DNA of 64,000 nt from Isoptericola cucumis (GTDB lineage Bacteria; Actinomycetota; Actinomycetes; Actinomycetales; Cellulomonadaceae), in the NCBI RefSeq assembly GCF_014635665.1, contig NZ_BMDG01000011.1, forward strand, positions 114,574-178,573, given 5' to 3'. This document shows, piece by piece, positions 36,982 through 45,700 of this stretch. How positions within the stretch are numbered: position 1 is the stretch's first letter; every line of letters begins with the position of its first letter. The position numbers and the translations under genes were made by a program. Below the pieces are notes generated by a model, which was not told the origin of the DNA, did no database searches, and saw only the letters and a program-made list of their open reading frames with translations.

Positions 36982-37844
36982 CGGCGCCGGTGCTCGCGTT
37001 GCCCGCGCTGTCGTCGCCGGCGGCGCTGCTGTCCGACGTCTCCGCCCCCGTCCTGTCGGTGGCGGGGGTGAGCGAGGCGACCCGGTGGCTCGACCTCGCC
37101 GGCGTGCTGGGCTGCGCGATCCTGGGCGGCGCCGTCGCCCGCAAGATGAACCTGGACCTGGTCGGCTACCTCATCGTCGGCATCATCTCGGGCCTGGGCG
37201 GCGGCATCCTGCGCGACGTCCTGCTGCAGAACGGCCCGCCGGTCGCGTTCACGGACTACGCCTACGTGCCGATCGCGGTGGCCGGGTCGTTCGTCGCGTT
37301 CCTCGTGAGCTTCTCCGAGGAGGCGTGGAACCGGATCTTCGTGGTCGTGGACGCGGCCGTCATCGGCCTGTGGTCGATCACCGGGGTGCAGAAGACGTTC
37401 GAGGCGGACCTCGGGTGGCTGCCCGCGATCATCCTCGGCACGGTCACCGCGGTCGGCGGCGGCACGACGCGCGACATCATCCTGCGCCGGATCCCCGCGA
37501 TCTTCGGGGGCAACGGGCTGTACGCCTCGGTGGCGGCGGCGTCGTCGGCGGTGATGGTCGCGTGCACCCTGCTCGGGGTGCCGGTGGTGGGCATCATCGG
37601 CGGGATCCTGCTGTCGCTGGTGCTGCGGCTGCTCGCCGTCCGGTACGGGTGGGGGCTGCCGAACGGCCTCGGCTGGCAGCCGCACTCCCGGCTGGCCAGC
37701 CTCTGGCGGGACAAGCGCCCGAAGCTGCGCTCCGCGAGCGACGCCAGCGGCGCCGAGCGCCGGCCGGCGCGGCTGCGCGCCTCGCACCGCATCAGGACCC
37801 GGCGCCGCCGGGACGCCGGAGGGACGGGAGGCGGCGCGCCCTGA
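36978..37844 (+). CDS. TRIC-type (UPF0126) cation channel family membrane protein
   Basis: 288 residues, GTG start in a GTGA overlap with the oxidase. Two internal repeats of three helices each carry the hallmark Gly-rich/Arg-Asp turn: ISGLGGGILRDVLLQ and VTAVGGGTTRDIILRR. About seven helices in total, then a basic cytoplasmic tail of 60 residues. Bacterial TRIC proteins conduct K+ or other monovalent cations; coupling to the oxidoreductase is unexplained. Confidence 0.85.
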   Translation: MTAPVLALPALSSPAALLSDVSAPVLSVAGVSEATRWLDLAGVLGCAILGGAVARKMNLDLVGYLIVGIISGLGGGILRDVLLQNGPPVAFTDYAYVPIAVAGSFVAFLVSFSEEAWNRIFVVVDAAVIGLWSITGVQKTFEADLGWLPAIILGTVTAVGGGTTRDIILRRIPAIFGGNGLYASVAAASSAVMVACTLLGVPVVGIIGGILLSLVLRLLAVRYGWGLPNGLGWQPHSRLASLWRDKRPKLRSASDASGAERRPARLRASHRIRTRRRRDAGGTGGGAP

Positions 37845-37851
37845 CGCCGGG

Positions 37852-39699
37852 CTACCGCTCCACCGGGTCCACGACCATCGCCGCGCCGCCACCGCGGCGC
37901 CGCGGCTCGGAGACGGCGGTGAGCAGCCCGTCGTCGCCGATCTGCACGGCGGTCGCGGCGCCGATCTCGGCGGCCGACGTGAACTGGTCCCCGGACGCCA
38001 CGAGCGAGTGCCCGTACGCCTCCAGCGCCGGGCCGTAGGCGTCGATGAACTCCGGCTCGGCGGTCACGTCCGCCGTGTTGCGCTGCGTGGCCCGGGGCGC
38101 CGCGAGCGCGTCGCCGATCGGCATGCCGCGGTCGAGGTGGTTGGTCAGCGTCTGCAGGACGGTCGTGATGATCGTGGACCCGCCGGGGGAGCCGAGCGCG
38201 AGCACCGGCTCGTCGTCGCGCAGCACGATCGTGGGCGCCATGGACGACCGAGGGCGCTTGCCGGGCTCGATGCGGTTCGGGTCGTCGGGCTCCCACACCG
38301 TCGAGAAGTCCGTGAGCTCGTTGTTCAGCAGGAAGCCGCGCCCGGGCACGACCATCCCCGAGCCGCCGGTCTGCTCGATCGTCAGCGTGTACTCGACGAC
38401 GTCCCCCTCGCCGTCCACGACGGTGAGATTGGTCGTGGACACGTTCTCGGTGTCGGCGTCCGTGGCCGGGATGGTCTCGCCGCACACCCCGGAGCTGGCG
38501 TTCACGTCGCCCGGCGCGACCGGCTTGGGCGCGGCCGCCGCCGGGTCGAGCAGGCACGCGCGCTCCGCCGCGAAGTCGTCCGAGAGCAGGGTGTCGAGCG
38601 GCACGTCGACGAACGCGGCGTCGCCCAGGTAGGCGCCGCGGTCGGCGAACGCGAGCGCGCTCGCCTCGAGGTAGTGGTGCAGGTAGTCCGGGTCGGACAT
38701 GCTCGCGAGGTCGAACGTCTCGAGGATGTTCAGCGCCTCGCCGACGGTCGACCCGCCGCTGGAGGACGGCGCCATGCCGTAGACGTCGAAGCCGCGGTAG
38801 TCGGAGTGCGTGGCGGGCTGCACGAGCGCCTCGTAGCCGGCCAGGTCGTCGGCGGCGAGGTAGCCGGGCGGCACCGGCAGGTCCGTGCCGGGGTCGGTCA
38901 CCGGGTCCTGGACGGCGTCGACCATCTCCGCCGCCAGGTCGCCGCCGTAGAACGCGTCCGTGCCGTGCTTGGCCAGCAGCGCGTACGTGTCCGCGAGGTC
39001 CGGGTTGCGGAACCTGCTGCCCACCTGCGGCGCGTCGCCGCCGGGCAGGAAGAGCTCTGCCGTCGCGGGGAACGCGGCGAACCGCTCGGCGTTGTCCGCC
39101 GTCTGGTCGTGGAACGTCTGGTCGACGACGAACCCGCGCCGCGCGAGCTGCGTCGCGGGCTTGAGCGCCTGCTTCAGCGAGTGCGTGCCCCAGCGCTCCA
39201 GCGCGACCTCCCAGGTCGCGGGCGTGCCCGGCGTCCCCACCGAGACGCCGCTGGTCACCAGCTCGGGCATGAACGGGTACGGCTCGCCGGTGGCCGGGTC
39301 GACGAACGCGTCGCGCGGCATGTCCGCCGGCGCTGTCTCGCGGCCGTCGATCGTCTCGACCGTGCCGGTCTGCGCGTCGTAGTGCACGAAGAACCCGCCG
39401 CCACCCACGCCCGCGCTGTACGGCTCGGTGACGCCGAGCGCCGCCGCGGCCGCCACTGCCGCGTCGACGGCGTTGCCGCCCTTGCGCAGCACCTCCAGCC
39501 CGACACGGCTCGCCTCCGGGTCCACGGTGCTGATCGCGCCCCCGTAGCCGACGGCGGTGGGCACCTTGTCCTCCTGCGGGGGAGCAGCGCTCGCCGGCGC
39601 CGTCCCGACGACGGCGGCGCTCACGGCCAGCGTGGCCGCGCCGAGCGCTGCCGTGGCGCGGGCGGCGGAGCGGCGCCTGCTGGAACGACGGTGGTCCAT
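37852..39699 (-). CDS. ggt: Gamma-glutamyltranspeptidase, secreted
   Basis: 615 residues. Arg-rich n-region plus AALGAATLAVSAAVVGTAPA give a signal peptide of about 38. Family features: GGNAVDAAVAAAAALGVTEP, SAGVGGGGFFVHYD, PSSSGGSTVGEALNIL. The autocleavage nucleophile lies in ENVSTTNLTVVD (Thr, about 415), and LNNELTDFS and GSPGGSTIITTVLQ follow in the small subunit. It cleaves gamma-glutamyl bonds (glutathione, poly-gamma-glutamyl peptides) outside the cell. GAGGAGAG upstream fixes ATG 39699. Confidence 0.92.
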   Translation of the reverse strand: MDHRRSSRRRSAARATAALGAATLAVSAAVVGTAPASAAPPQEDKVPTAVGYGGAISTVDPEASRVGLEVLRKGGNAVDAAVAAAAALGVTEPYSAGVGGGGFFVHYDAQTGTVETIDGRETAPADMPRDAFVDPATGEPYPFMPELVTSGVSVGTPGTPATWEVALERWGTHSLKQALKPATQLARRGFVVDQTFHDQTADNAERFAAFPATAELFLPGGDAPQVGSRFRNPDLADTYALLAKHGTDAFYGGDLAAEMVDAVQDPVTDPGTDLPVPPGYLAADDLAGYEALVQPATHSDYRGFDVYGMAPSSSGGSTVGEALNILETFDLASMSDPDYLHHYLEASALAFADRGAYLGDAAFVDVPLDTLLSDDFAAERACLLDPAAAAPKPVAPGDVNASSGVCGETIPATDADTENVSTTNLTVVDGEGDVVEYTLTIEQTGGSGMVVPGRGFLLNNELTDFSTVWEPDDPNRIEPGKRPRSSMAPTIVLRDDEPVLALGSPGGSTIITTVLQTLTNHLDRGMPIGDALAAPRATQRNTADVTAEPEFIDAYGPALEAYGHSLVASGDQFTSAAEIGAATAVQIGDDGLLTAVSEPRRRGGGAAMVVDPVER

Positions 39700-39923
39700 G
39701 GCTCTCTCCTCGGGCACGTCGGGCGGGGATGATCCACCAGAGTGGCCGACATCGCCGCCCGACGCGCGCCGAGAGGCTGGTGGGAACCCTGGGTTTCCGC
39801 GTCGCGTTGTCATCGGTACACGGGATCGCACGATGATCGCGTCGCCCAGTCGCCGACCGAGCCAGAGGACGATGGACAGCGACAGCAGACCGAGCACCGC
39901 CGAGCCGGCCGCGGGAGTGTGCG

Positions 39924-41228
39924 GTGGACGGTGACACCTGGGCCAACGTCGGGCTCGTGCTGCTGTTCGTCGTGATCGGCGGGGTCTTCGCCGGCACGGA
40001 GTTCGCGCTGGTGTCGTTGCGCGAGAGCCAGATCGACCAGCTCGAGGAACGTGGCGCTCGCGGCCGGCGTGTCGCCTCCGTCGCGCGCGACCCGAACCGG
40101 TTCCTGGCGGCGGTGCAGATCGGGGTCACGGTCGCGGGGTTCTTCTCCGCCGCCTACGGCGCGTCCACGCTCGCGCCGGACTTCGGGCCGCTGCTCGAAG
40201 GCGTGGGAGTGCCGCCGGCGCTGGCCGACACGCTCGCCCTGGTGCTCCTCACGCTGGTCATCGCGTACCTGTCCCTCGTGCTGGGCGAGCTCGTGCCCAA
40301 GCGCATCGCGTTGCAGCGCTCGGCCCAGTTCGCGCTCGTCGTCGGCCCGCCGCTCGACCGGTTCGCCACCCTCATGCGACCGGTCATCTGGCTGCTGTCC
40401 CGCTCGACGAACGCCGTCGTGCGGCTGCTGGGCGGTGATCCGGGCGCGCGCAGCGAGGAGATGTCCGAGGAGGAGCTGCGCGACATCGTCATCGCCCACG
40501 AAGGCCTGCCCGACGACGAGCGACGCATCCTCACGGACGTCTTCGCGGCGTCCGAACGGAGCGTCGGCGAGGTCATGCGCCCCCGCGGGGAGGTGGTGTT
40601 CCTGCACGGCGACCTCACGCTCGACGCCGCGGCGGAGCAGGTCGCCGAGCATCCGTTCTCCCGGTACCCGGTGACGGGTGACGACTTCGACGACGTCCTC
40701 GGCTTCGTCCACGTGCGCGACGTCCTGCAACCCCTGCGCACCGGCGGCGGCCACCTGACCGTCGAAGCCCTCGCGCGCCCCGTGCTCGAGGTCCCCGCCA
40801 GCAACCGTGTGCTCGCGTCCCTGTCGATGATGCAGCGCAGCGGCACCCACCTGGCCCTCGTCGTCGACGAGTACGGCGGCACGGACGGGATCGTCACCCT
40901 GGAGGACCTCGTCGAGGAGCTCGTCGGCGACATCCGCGACGAGTACGACCCCGCCGCCCCCGTGCACGACGCCGGGACCTATGACGCCGGGCTCAACATC
41001 GAGGAGTTCGCCCGCCGGACCGGCATCGAGCTGGCCGACGGCCCCTACGAGACCGTCGCCGGCTACGTCCTCGCGGAGCTCGGCCGGCTCGCGGAGCCCG
41101 GCGACCACGTCGATGTCGGCGACCAGCGGCTGACCGTCGTCTCGGTCGACGACAGGAGGATCCGCACCATCGAGGTCAGCCAGCTCACCGGTGACCGCGA
41201 ACCGGGCACCGACATCAGTCGGCGATGA
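39924..41228 (+). CDS. CNNM/CorC-family transporter (hemolysin-family, CBS pair)
   Basis: 434 residues, GTG start. An N-terminal DUF21/CNNM membrane domain (VIGGVFAGTEFALVSLRESQ, GVTVAGFFSAAYGAS, VLGELVPKRIALQ; about residues 1-180) precedes two CBS domains (VMRPRGEVVFL, FSRYPVTGDDFDDVLGFVHV, ALVVDEYGGTDGIVTLEDLV). A CorC_HlyC transporter-associated domain ends the protein (LNIEEFARRTGIEL, ETVAGYVLAELG). Likely Mg2+/Co2+ efflux or Na+/Mg2+ exchange at the membrane. Confidence 0.9.
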   Translation: MDGDTWANVGLVLLFVVIGGVFAGTEFALVSLRESQIDQLEERGARGRRVASVARDPNRFLAAVQIGVTVAGFFSAAYGASTLAPDFGPLLEGVGVPPALADTLALVLLTLVIAYLSLVLGELVPKRIALQRSAQFALVVGPPLDRFATLMRPVIWLLSRSTNAVVRLLGGDPGARSEEMSEEELRDIVIAHEGLPDDERRILTDVFAASERSVGEVMRPRGEVVFLHGDLTLDAAAEQVAEHPFSRYPVTGDDFDDVLGFVHVRDVLQPLRTGGGHLTVEALARPVLEVPASNRVLASLSMMQRSGTHLALVVDEYGGTDGIVTLEDLVEELVGDIRDEYDPAAPVHDAGTYDAGLNIEEFARRTGIELADGPYETVAGYVLAELGRLAEPGDHVDVGDQRLTVVSVDDRRIRTIEVSQLTGDREPGTDISRR

Positions 41229-41289
41229 CGACGTCGTCCCCGGCGGACCGCGCGCGGTGGTCGGCCGGGCGCGCGACCGCGTGCCGCCC

Positions 41290-41610
41290 CTAGTGCGCGG
41301 CGCCCGTCTCGATGAGCAGCACCCCGCCGACGATGAGGACGATCCCGAGCCCCATGACCCAGGTGAGCGGCTCGGAGAACAGGAACCTGCTGAGGACGGC
41401 GGTCAGCGCGACGCCGGAGGCGGCCCAGATGCCGTAGGCGACGCCCAGCGCCATGCCGTCGGCCAGCGCGAGCAGCAGCAGCGAGAACGCCACCAGGTAG
41501 CCGACGAGGACGCCGGCCAGCCAGGCCCTTCTCCCGGTCGAGACCATGCGCAGCGAGAGCGTGCCGCCGACCTCGGAGAGGATCGCTCCGGCGAGGAACA
41601 GCCACGCCAT
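41290..41610 (-). CDS. Small multidrug resistance (SMR) transporter subunit
   Basis: 106 residues, four helices. The membrane-embedded Glu is in AGAILSEVGGTLSLRMV (about residue 13), as in EmrE. YGIWAASGVALTAVLSRFLF and SEPLTWVMGLGIVLIVGGV are typical. It overlaps the upstream SMR gene by 1 nt and shares its operon and TetR regulator; GGAGG upstream. Paired SMR genes usually form heterodimers with fixed opposite topology. Confidence 0.9.
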   Translation of the reverse strand: MAWLFLAGAILSEVGGTLSLRMVSTGRRAWLAGVLVGYLVAFSLLLLALADGMALGVAYGIWAASGVALTAVLSRFLFSEPLTWVMGLGIVLIVGGVLLIETGAAH

Positions 41611-42029
41611 CACGCCACCTCCTTCTTCCGGTGGGCGGCCTGTGCGCCCAGCTCGACGCACAGCACGCCCGCGACGACGAGGACGATGCCGATGCTCATG
41701 AGCAGCGTGAGCGGCTCGTCGAACAGGAGCGTCGACAGGACCGCGGTGAGCGCCACGCCGGTGGCTCCCCAGATGCCGTACGCCGCGCCGAGCGCCATCC
41801 CGGCGCGCAGCGCGAGCGCGAGACAGGTGAACGACCCGACGTAGCCGACGCCCACGACGGCGTACAGGGCGGGCAGCTCGAGCGCGCCCTTGAGGGACAG
41901 GGTCGCGCTCACCTCGAGCAGGATCGCCGCGGCGAGGAACGCCCACGCCCGGCGCCTGTCACGGCCCGTGCCGCCCGCGCTCGCGCCGCCGGCGCTCGCG
42001 TCGTCCTGGTCCGCCACCCGCCCGCTCAC
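41610..42029 (-). CDS. Small multidrug resistance (SMR) transporter subunit, N-terminally extended
   Basis: 139 residues with GTG start in a GTGA overlap with tetR. About 28 hydrophilic Gly/Ala/Asp/Arg residues precede a standard SMR core: AAAILLEVSATLSLKGAL (Glu), YGIWGATGVALTAVLSTLL, DEPLTLLMSIGIVLVVAGV. The extension and the polar tail AHRKKEVA differ from its partner, consistent with an asymmetric pair of EbrAB/YkkCD type. Confidence 0.88.
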   Translation of the reverse strand: MSGRVADQDDASAGGASAGGTGRDRRRAWAFLAAAILLEVSATLSLKGALELPALYAVVGVGYVGSFTCLALALRAGMALGAAYGIWGATGVALTAVLSTLLFDEPLTLLMSIGIVLVVAGVLCVELGAQAAHRKKEVA

Positions 42030-42553
42030 GACGCACCCGCCTCGTCGATCAGCCGCAGCGCGACGGCGAGGATCCGCGCCCGCTCACCCTCGTCCAGGTC
42101 GATGATCCCGAGGGCCCGGTCGAACCAGGCGCCGTCCGCGATCAGCCGCACGGCCTGCAGCGCGGCGCGGCCGTGGGGGCTCGACGTGAGCTCCTCCCCG
42201 AACCAGGGGCGGAGGCGTTCGGTCCACTGCCGGTTGAGCCGGTCGCGCAGCCGCACGTCGGACAGGAGCGCGAGGTCGCTGGGGTCGAGGTCCGCCGTGA
42301 GCGCGAAGTCGACGTACGCGCGCAGCCGGTCCTGCGGTGCCGACGTCTCCCCGGCCCGCGACTCGAGGTCCGCCGTCCAGCGGTCCACGAGCCGGTCCAC
42401 CACCGCGACGGCGAGGACCTCCTTCGTCGGGAAGTGGTGCACGACGCCGGGCTTCGTGAGCCCCGCCTGGCGCGCCACGGCGTCGATCGTGAGCGGGTGG
42501 CCGTGCCCCAGCGCGGCCAGCGCGGCGTCGAGGATCTCGGGTTTCGTCGTCAC
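42026..42553 (-). CDS. TetR-family regulator of the SMR pair
   Basis: 175 residues, GTG start. N-terminal HTH: TKPEILDAALAALGHGHPLT, IDAVARQAGLTKPGVVHHFP, TKEVLAVAVVDRLV. The C-terminal helical ligand domain is of the DUF-type TetR_C family with unknown inducer. First gene of an overlapping three-gene operon with the two SMR subunits; a 20-bp palindrome overlaps its promoter, so it is almost certainly self-repressing. Confidence 0.92.
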   Translation of the reverse strand: MTTKPEILDAALAALGHGHPLTIDAVARQAGLTKPGVVHHFPTKEVLAVAVVDRLVDRWTADLESRAGETSAPQDRLRAYVDFALTADLDPSDLALLSDVRLRDRLNRQWTERLRPWFGEELTSSPHGRAALQAVRLIADGAWFDRALGIIDLDEGERARILAVALRLIDEAGAS

Positions 42554-42559
42554 CGATCG

Positions 42560-42581
42560 AACCTACCAAACGTTCGGTAGG
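42560..42581 (-). promoter_or_regulatory. TetR operator overlapping leaderless -10
   Basis: CCTACCAAACGTTCGGTAGG (42562-42581) is a 20-bp palindrome with a single mismatched pair. The -10 TAGGTT (42565-42560), 6 nt before GTG 42553, overlaps its edge, so repressor binding would exclude polymerase. Confidence 0.75.
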
Positions 42582-42727
42582 CCGGGTCGACGGCCGCGCA
42601 CCGGTCACGCCGCGCCCTCTGCGCGGTCAAGAAGTTTCCCTACTGGTTGACAACGTGAAAGTTGATGGCAACCTGGGCACGGGACGCTGCAACGGCGCAC
42701 GCCCCGGTCACCTGCGGAGGAACCTCG

Positions 42728-45700
42728 ATGAGCCGAGCCATCAGCCGAGCAGCACGTCGAGCAGCCCGTCGGGCTCCACGTCGGGCTCCAGGTCTGGCAC
42801 CGTCACCCGCCCGGCGCGCGACCGTCTCGGGGGTCGCCGGCCTGCTCGGGCTGGCGCTGGTGGTCCCGGGGACGGCGGCGGTCGCCGTTCCCGACCCGGA
42901 CGCCCCCGTCGCGACGGCCGAGCCCGGCGTCGAGCCCACCACCACGGTCACCGACGACGTCGCCGACCTGGCGCTGGACGACGACGGCGCCGCGATCGTC
43001 ACCGAGCGCACGGAGCGCCTGATCGCGCCCGGGCTGGAGCTCACCGAGTTCGCGCGGATGTCCGCCGACGGCTGGCTCAGCGGCGAGGTGCTGGTCGCGC
43101 ACCTCGGACAGGAGGGCGGCCCGCGCGTCGGCTACCTCGGCGCGGACGCCGTCGCCGGCAACGCCACGGTGAGCGAGATGGCGGCCGGCTCCGGCGCCGT
43201 CGCGGCCGTCAACGGCGACTTCTTCGACATCAACAACTCGGGTGCCGCCCTCGGCACCGGCGTGCAGGACGGCACGCTGCTGAAGTCCGCGTCGCCGGGC
43301 CGGGAGAAGTCCGTCGCGATCGACTCCTCGGGGATGGGCCGGCTCGCCGAGCTCTTCCTCGCCGGCAGCGTCACGGTCCCCGGGCCCGGCGGCACGGCGG
43401 ACGGCGAGCAGGAGCTCACCGTCGACGGCCTCAACGTCTCGGCCGTGCCCGCCGCCGGCGTCGCCGTCTACGACGCGGCCTGGGGCGACTTCACCCGCGC
43501 CCGCCCGCTCGGCGCCGGCGAGGAGGGCATCGAGGTGCAGGTCCGCCTGGACGGCCCGGAGGCCACCACCGGCGAGGTGCTGTCGGTCGGTGCCCCCGGC
43601 GAGGGTCGGCTGCCGGCCGACGTGCGCGCCGTCGTCGCCCGCCCCGGCGCGGCTGCGGACGCGCTCGCCGCCCTCGCGCCCGGCGACCCCGTGACCCTCA
43701 CCTACGGGCTGCGCGACGACGCGGGCGAGGTCGCCACCGCGATCGGCGGGGACACGGGCGACTGGCTGCTGGAGGACGGCGAGGTCACGTCCGACACGGG
43801 TGGGCACGCGCTGGTGCGGCACCCGCGCACGGCGATCGGCTTCGACCCCACGGGTCGCACCGCGTACCTCGTCGTGGTGGACGGCCGCCAGGCGCACAGC
43901 GTCGGCGCGACGCTCCCGGAGCTCGGCCGTTTCCTGGGGCAGCTCGGCGCGGACGACGCGCTCAACCTCGACGGCGGCGGCTCGTCGACGATGGTCGCGC
44001 GGGTCCCGGGCGACGCGGGCACCAGCGTCCTCAACCGCCCGTCGGACGGCGCGGAGCGCCTCGACGCGAACGGCCTCGGCCTGTTCACGGCCGCCGGCTC
44101 CGGGCAGGTGCACGCCTACGACGTGCGCGCCGAGGTGCCCACCGGCGACGCCCCGGCGTCCGACGCCCTGCGCGTCTTCCCGGGCCTGCACCGCACGCTC
44201 GCGGCGAAGGGGTACGACGAGGCGATGGCGCCCGTCGACGCGGCCTCGGGCGGGGTGCCGGCGGAGTGGACGACGACCGACGCCGCCGTGGCGGGCGTCG
44301 CCCGCTCCGAGGACGGCTCGGGGGTCGTGACCGGCGCCGCGCCGGGCACCGCGACCGTCCGCGCCGCGACCCCCACGGACGACGGCGTCGCCAGCGGCAC
44401 CGCCGACGTCACCGTGCTGGGCGCGCCGGAGCGGCTGTCGGTGCCCGAGCCGGTCGTGACACTGCCGGACGCCGAGCAGACCGCGTCGGTCACCGTCGTC
44501 GGTCATGACGCGGACGGCTGGTCCGCGCCGATCGAGGCGCGGGACGTCGAGGTGACCGGCGGTCAGGGCGTGGCGACGCTGGAGCCGGCGGCCGACGGGT
44601 CGTTCACCGTGCGGGCGCTGCAGGACGACGGCGCGGCCTCGTTCACGCTCACCGTCGGCGACCTGAGCCTCGACATCGCGGTCGCGGTGTCGCTGGAGGA
44701 GGTGCAGGTCGCCGACTTCGCCGACGCCGAGGCGTGGACGTCGGCCCACGACCGCGCCCCGGGCGGGTCCGTCGGGCCCGCCGAGGGCCACGACGGCACC
44801 CCCGGCCTGCGCATGACGTACGACTTCACGCAGTCGACCGCCACCCGCGGCCAGTACGCCGTGGTCCCCGGAGGCGGGCGGGAGATCCCTGGCCAGCCGC
44901 GCGCGGTCACGATGTGGGTGCACGGCGACGAGCAGGGCGCCTGGCTGCGGCTGCAGGTGCGCCAGGGCGACGGCGTGGTCACCAACCTCGACGGGCCGGA
45001 GGTGTCCTGGGAGGGCTGGCGCCAGGTCGAGTTCACCGTGCCCGAGGGGGTCGCGTACCCGCTGACCCTGCAGCGCGTGCGCGCGCTGGAGACCGGCGCG
45101 ACGAGCCAGTACGCCGGCGAGCTCGTGCTCTCCGACCTGCGGGCGCAGGTGCCGCCGGACGTCGAGGTGCCCGCCGTGGCCGAGGTCCGCGACCCGGTCG
45201 TGGTCGACGAGGACGCGACCGACGACGCGCCGCTGCGCGTCGCCGTGATGTCGGACGCGCAGTTCGTGGCGCGCAACCCGGGGTCCGGCGCGGTCGCGGG
45301 GGCGAAGAAGGCCCTCGCGGAGATCGTCGCCGACGACCCCGACCTGCTCGTCATCAACGGCGACCTGGTCGACGAGGCGTCGCCCGCCGACTTCGACCTG
45401 GCCCGCCAGGTCCTCGACGAGGGGCTCGCCGGGGCCGACTTCCCCTGGTACTACCTGCCGGGCAACCACGAGGTCATGGGCGGCGAGATCGAGAACTTCG
45501 AGGCCGAGTTCGGCGAGCGCACGCACGTGGTCGACGTGCCCGCCGCGGGCGGCGGGGCGACCCGGCTCGTCATGCTCGACTCGTCGGCCGGTCGCCTCGG
45601 CGCCGACTTCGAGCAGGTCCGCGCCCTGCGCGAGGCCCTCGACGACGCCGCGTCGGACGACGCCGTGTCGGGCGTCGTGACGTTCTTCCACCACCCGCTC

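Noticed and set aside
42645..42673. TTGACA plus an imperfect GGTTG...CAACC repeat as promoter/operator of the phosphodiester glycosidase gene
   Set aside because: No acceptable -10 at 16-18 nt and the symmetry is broken; not strong enough to list.
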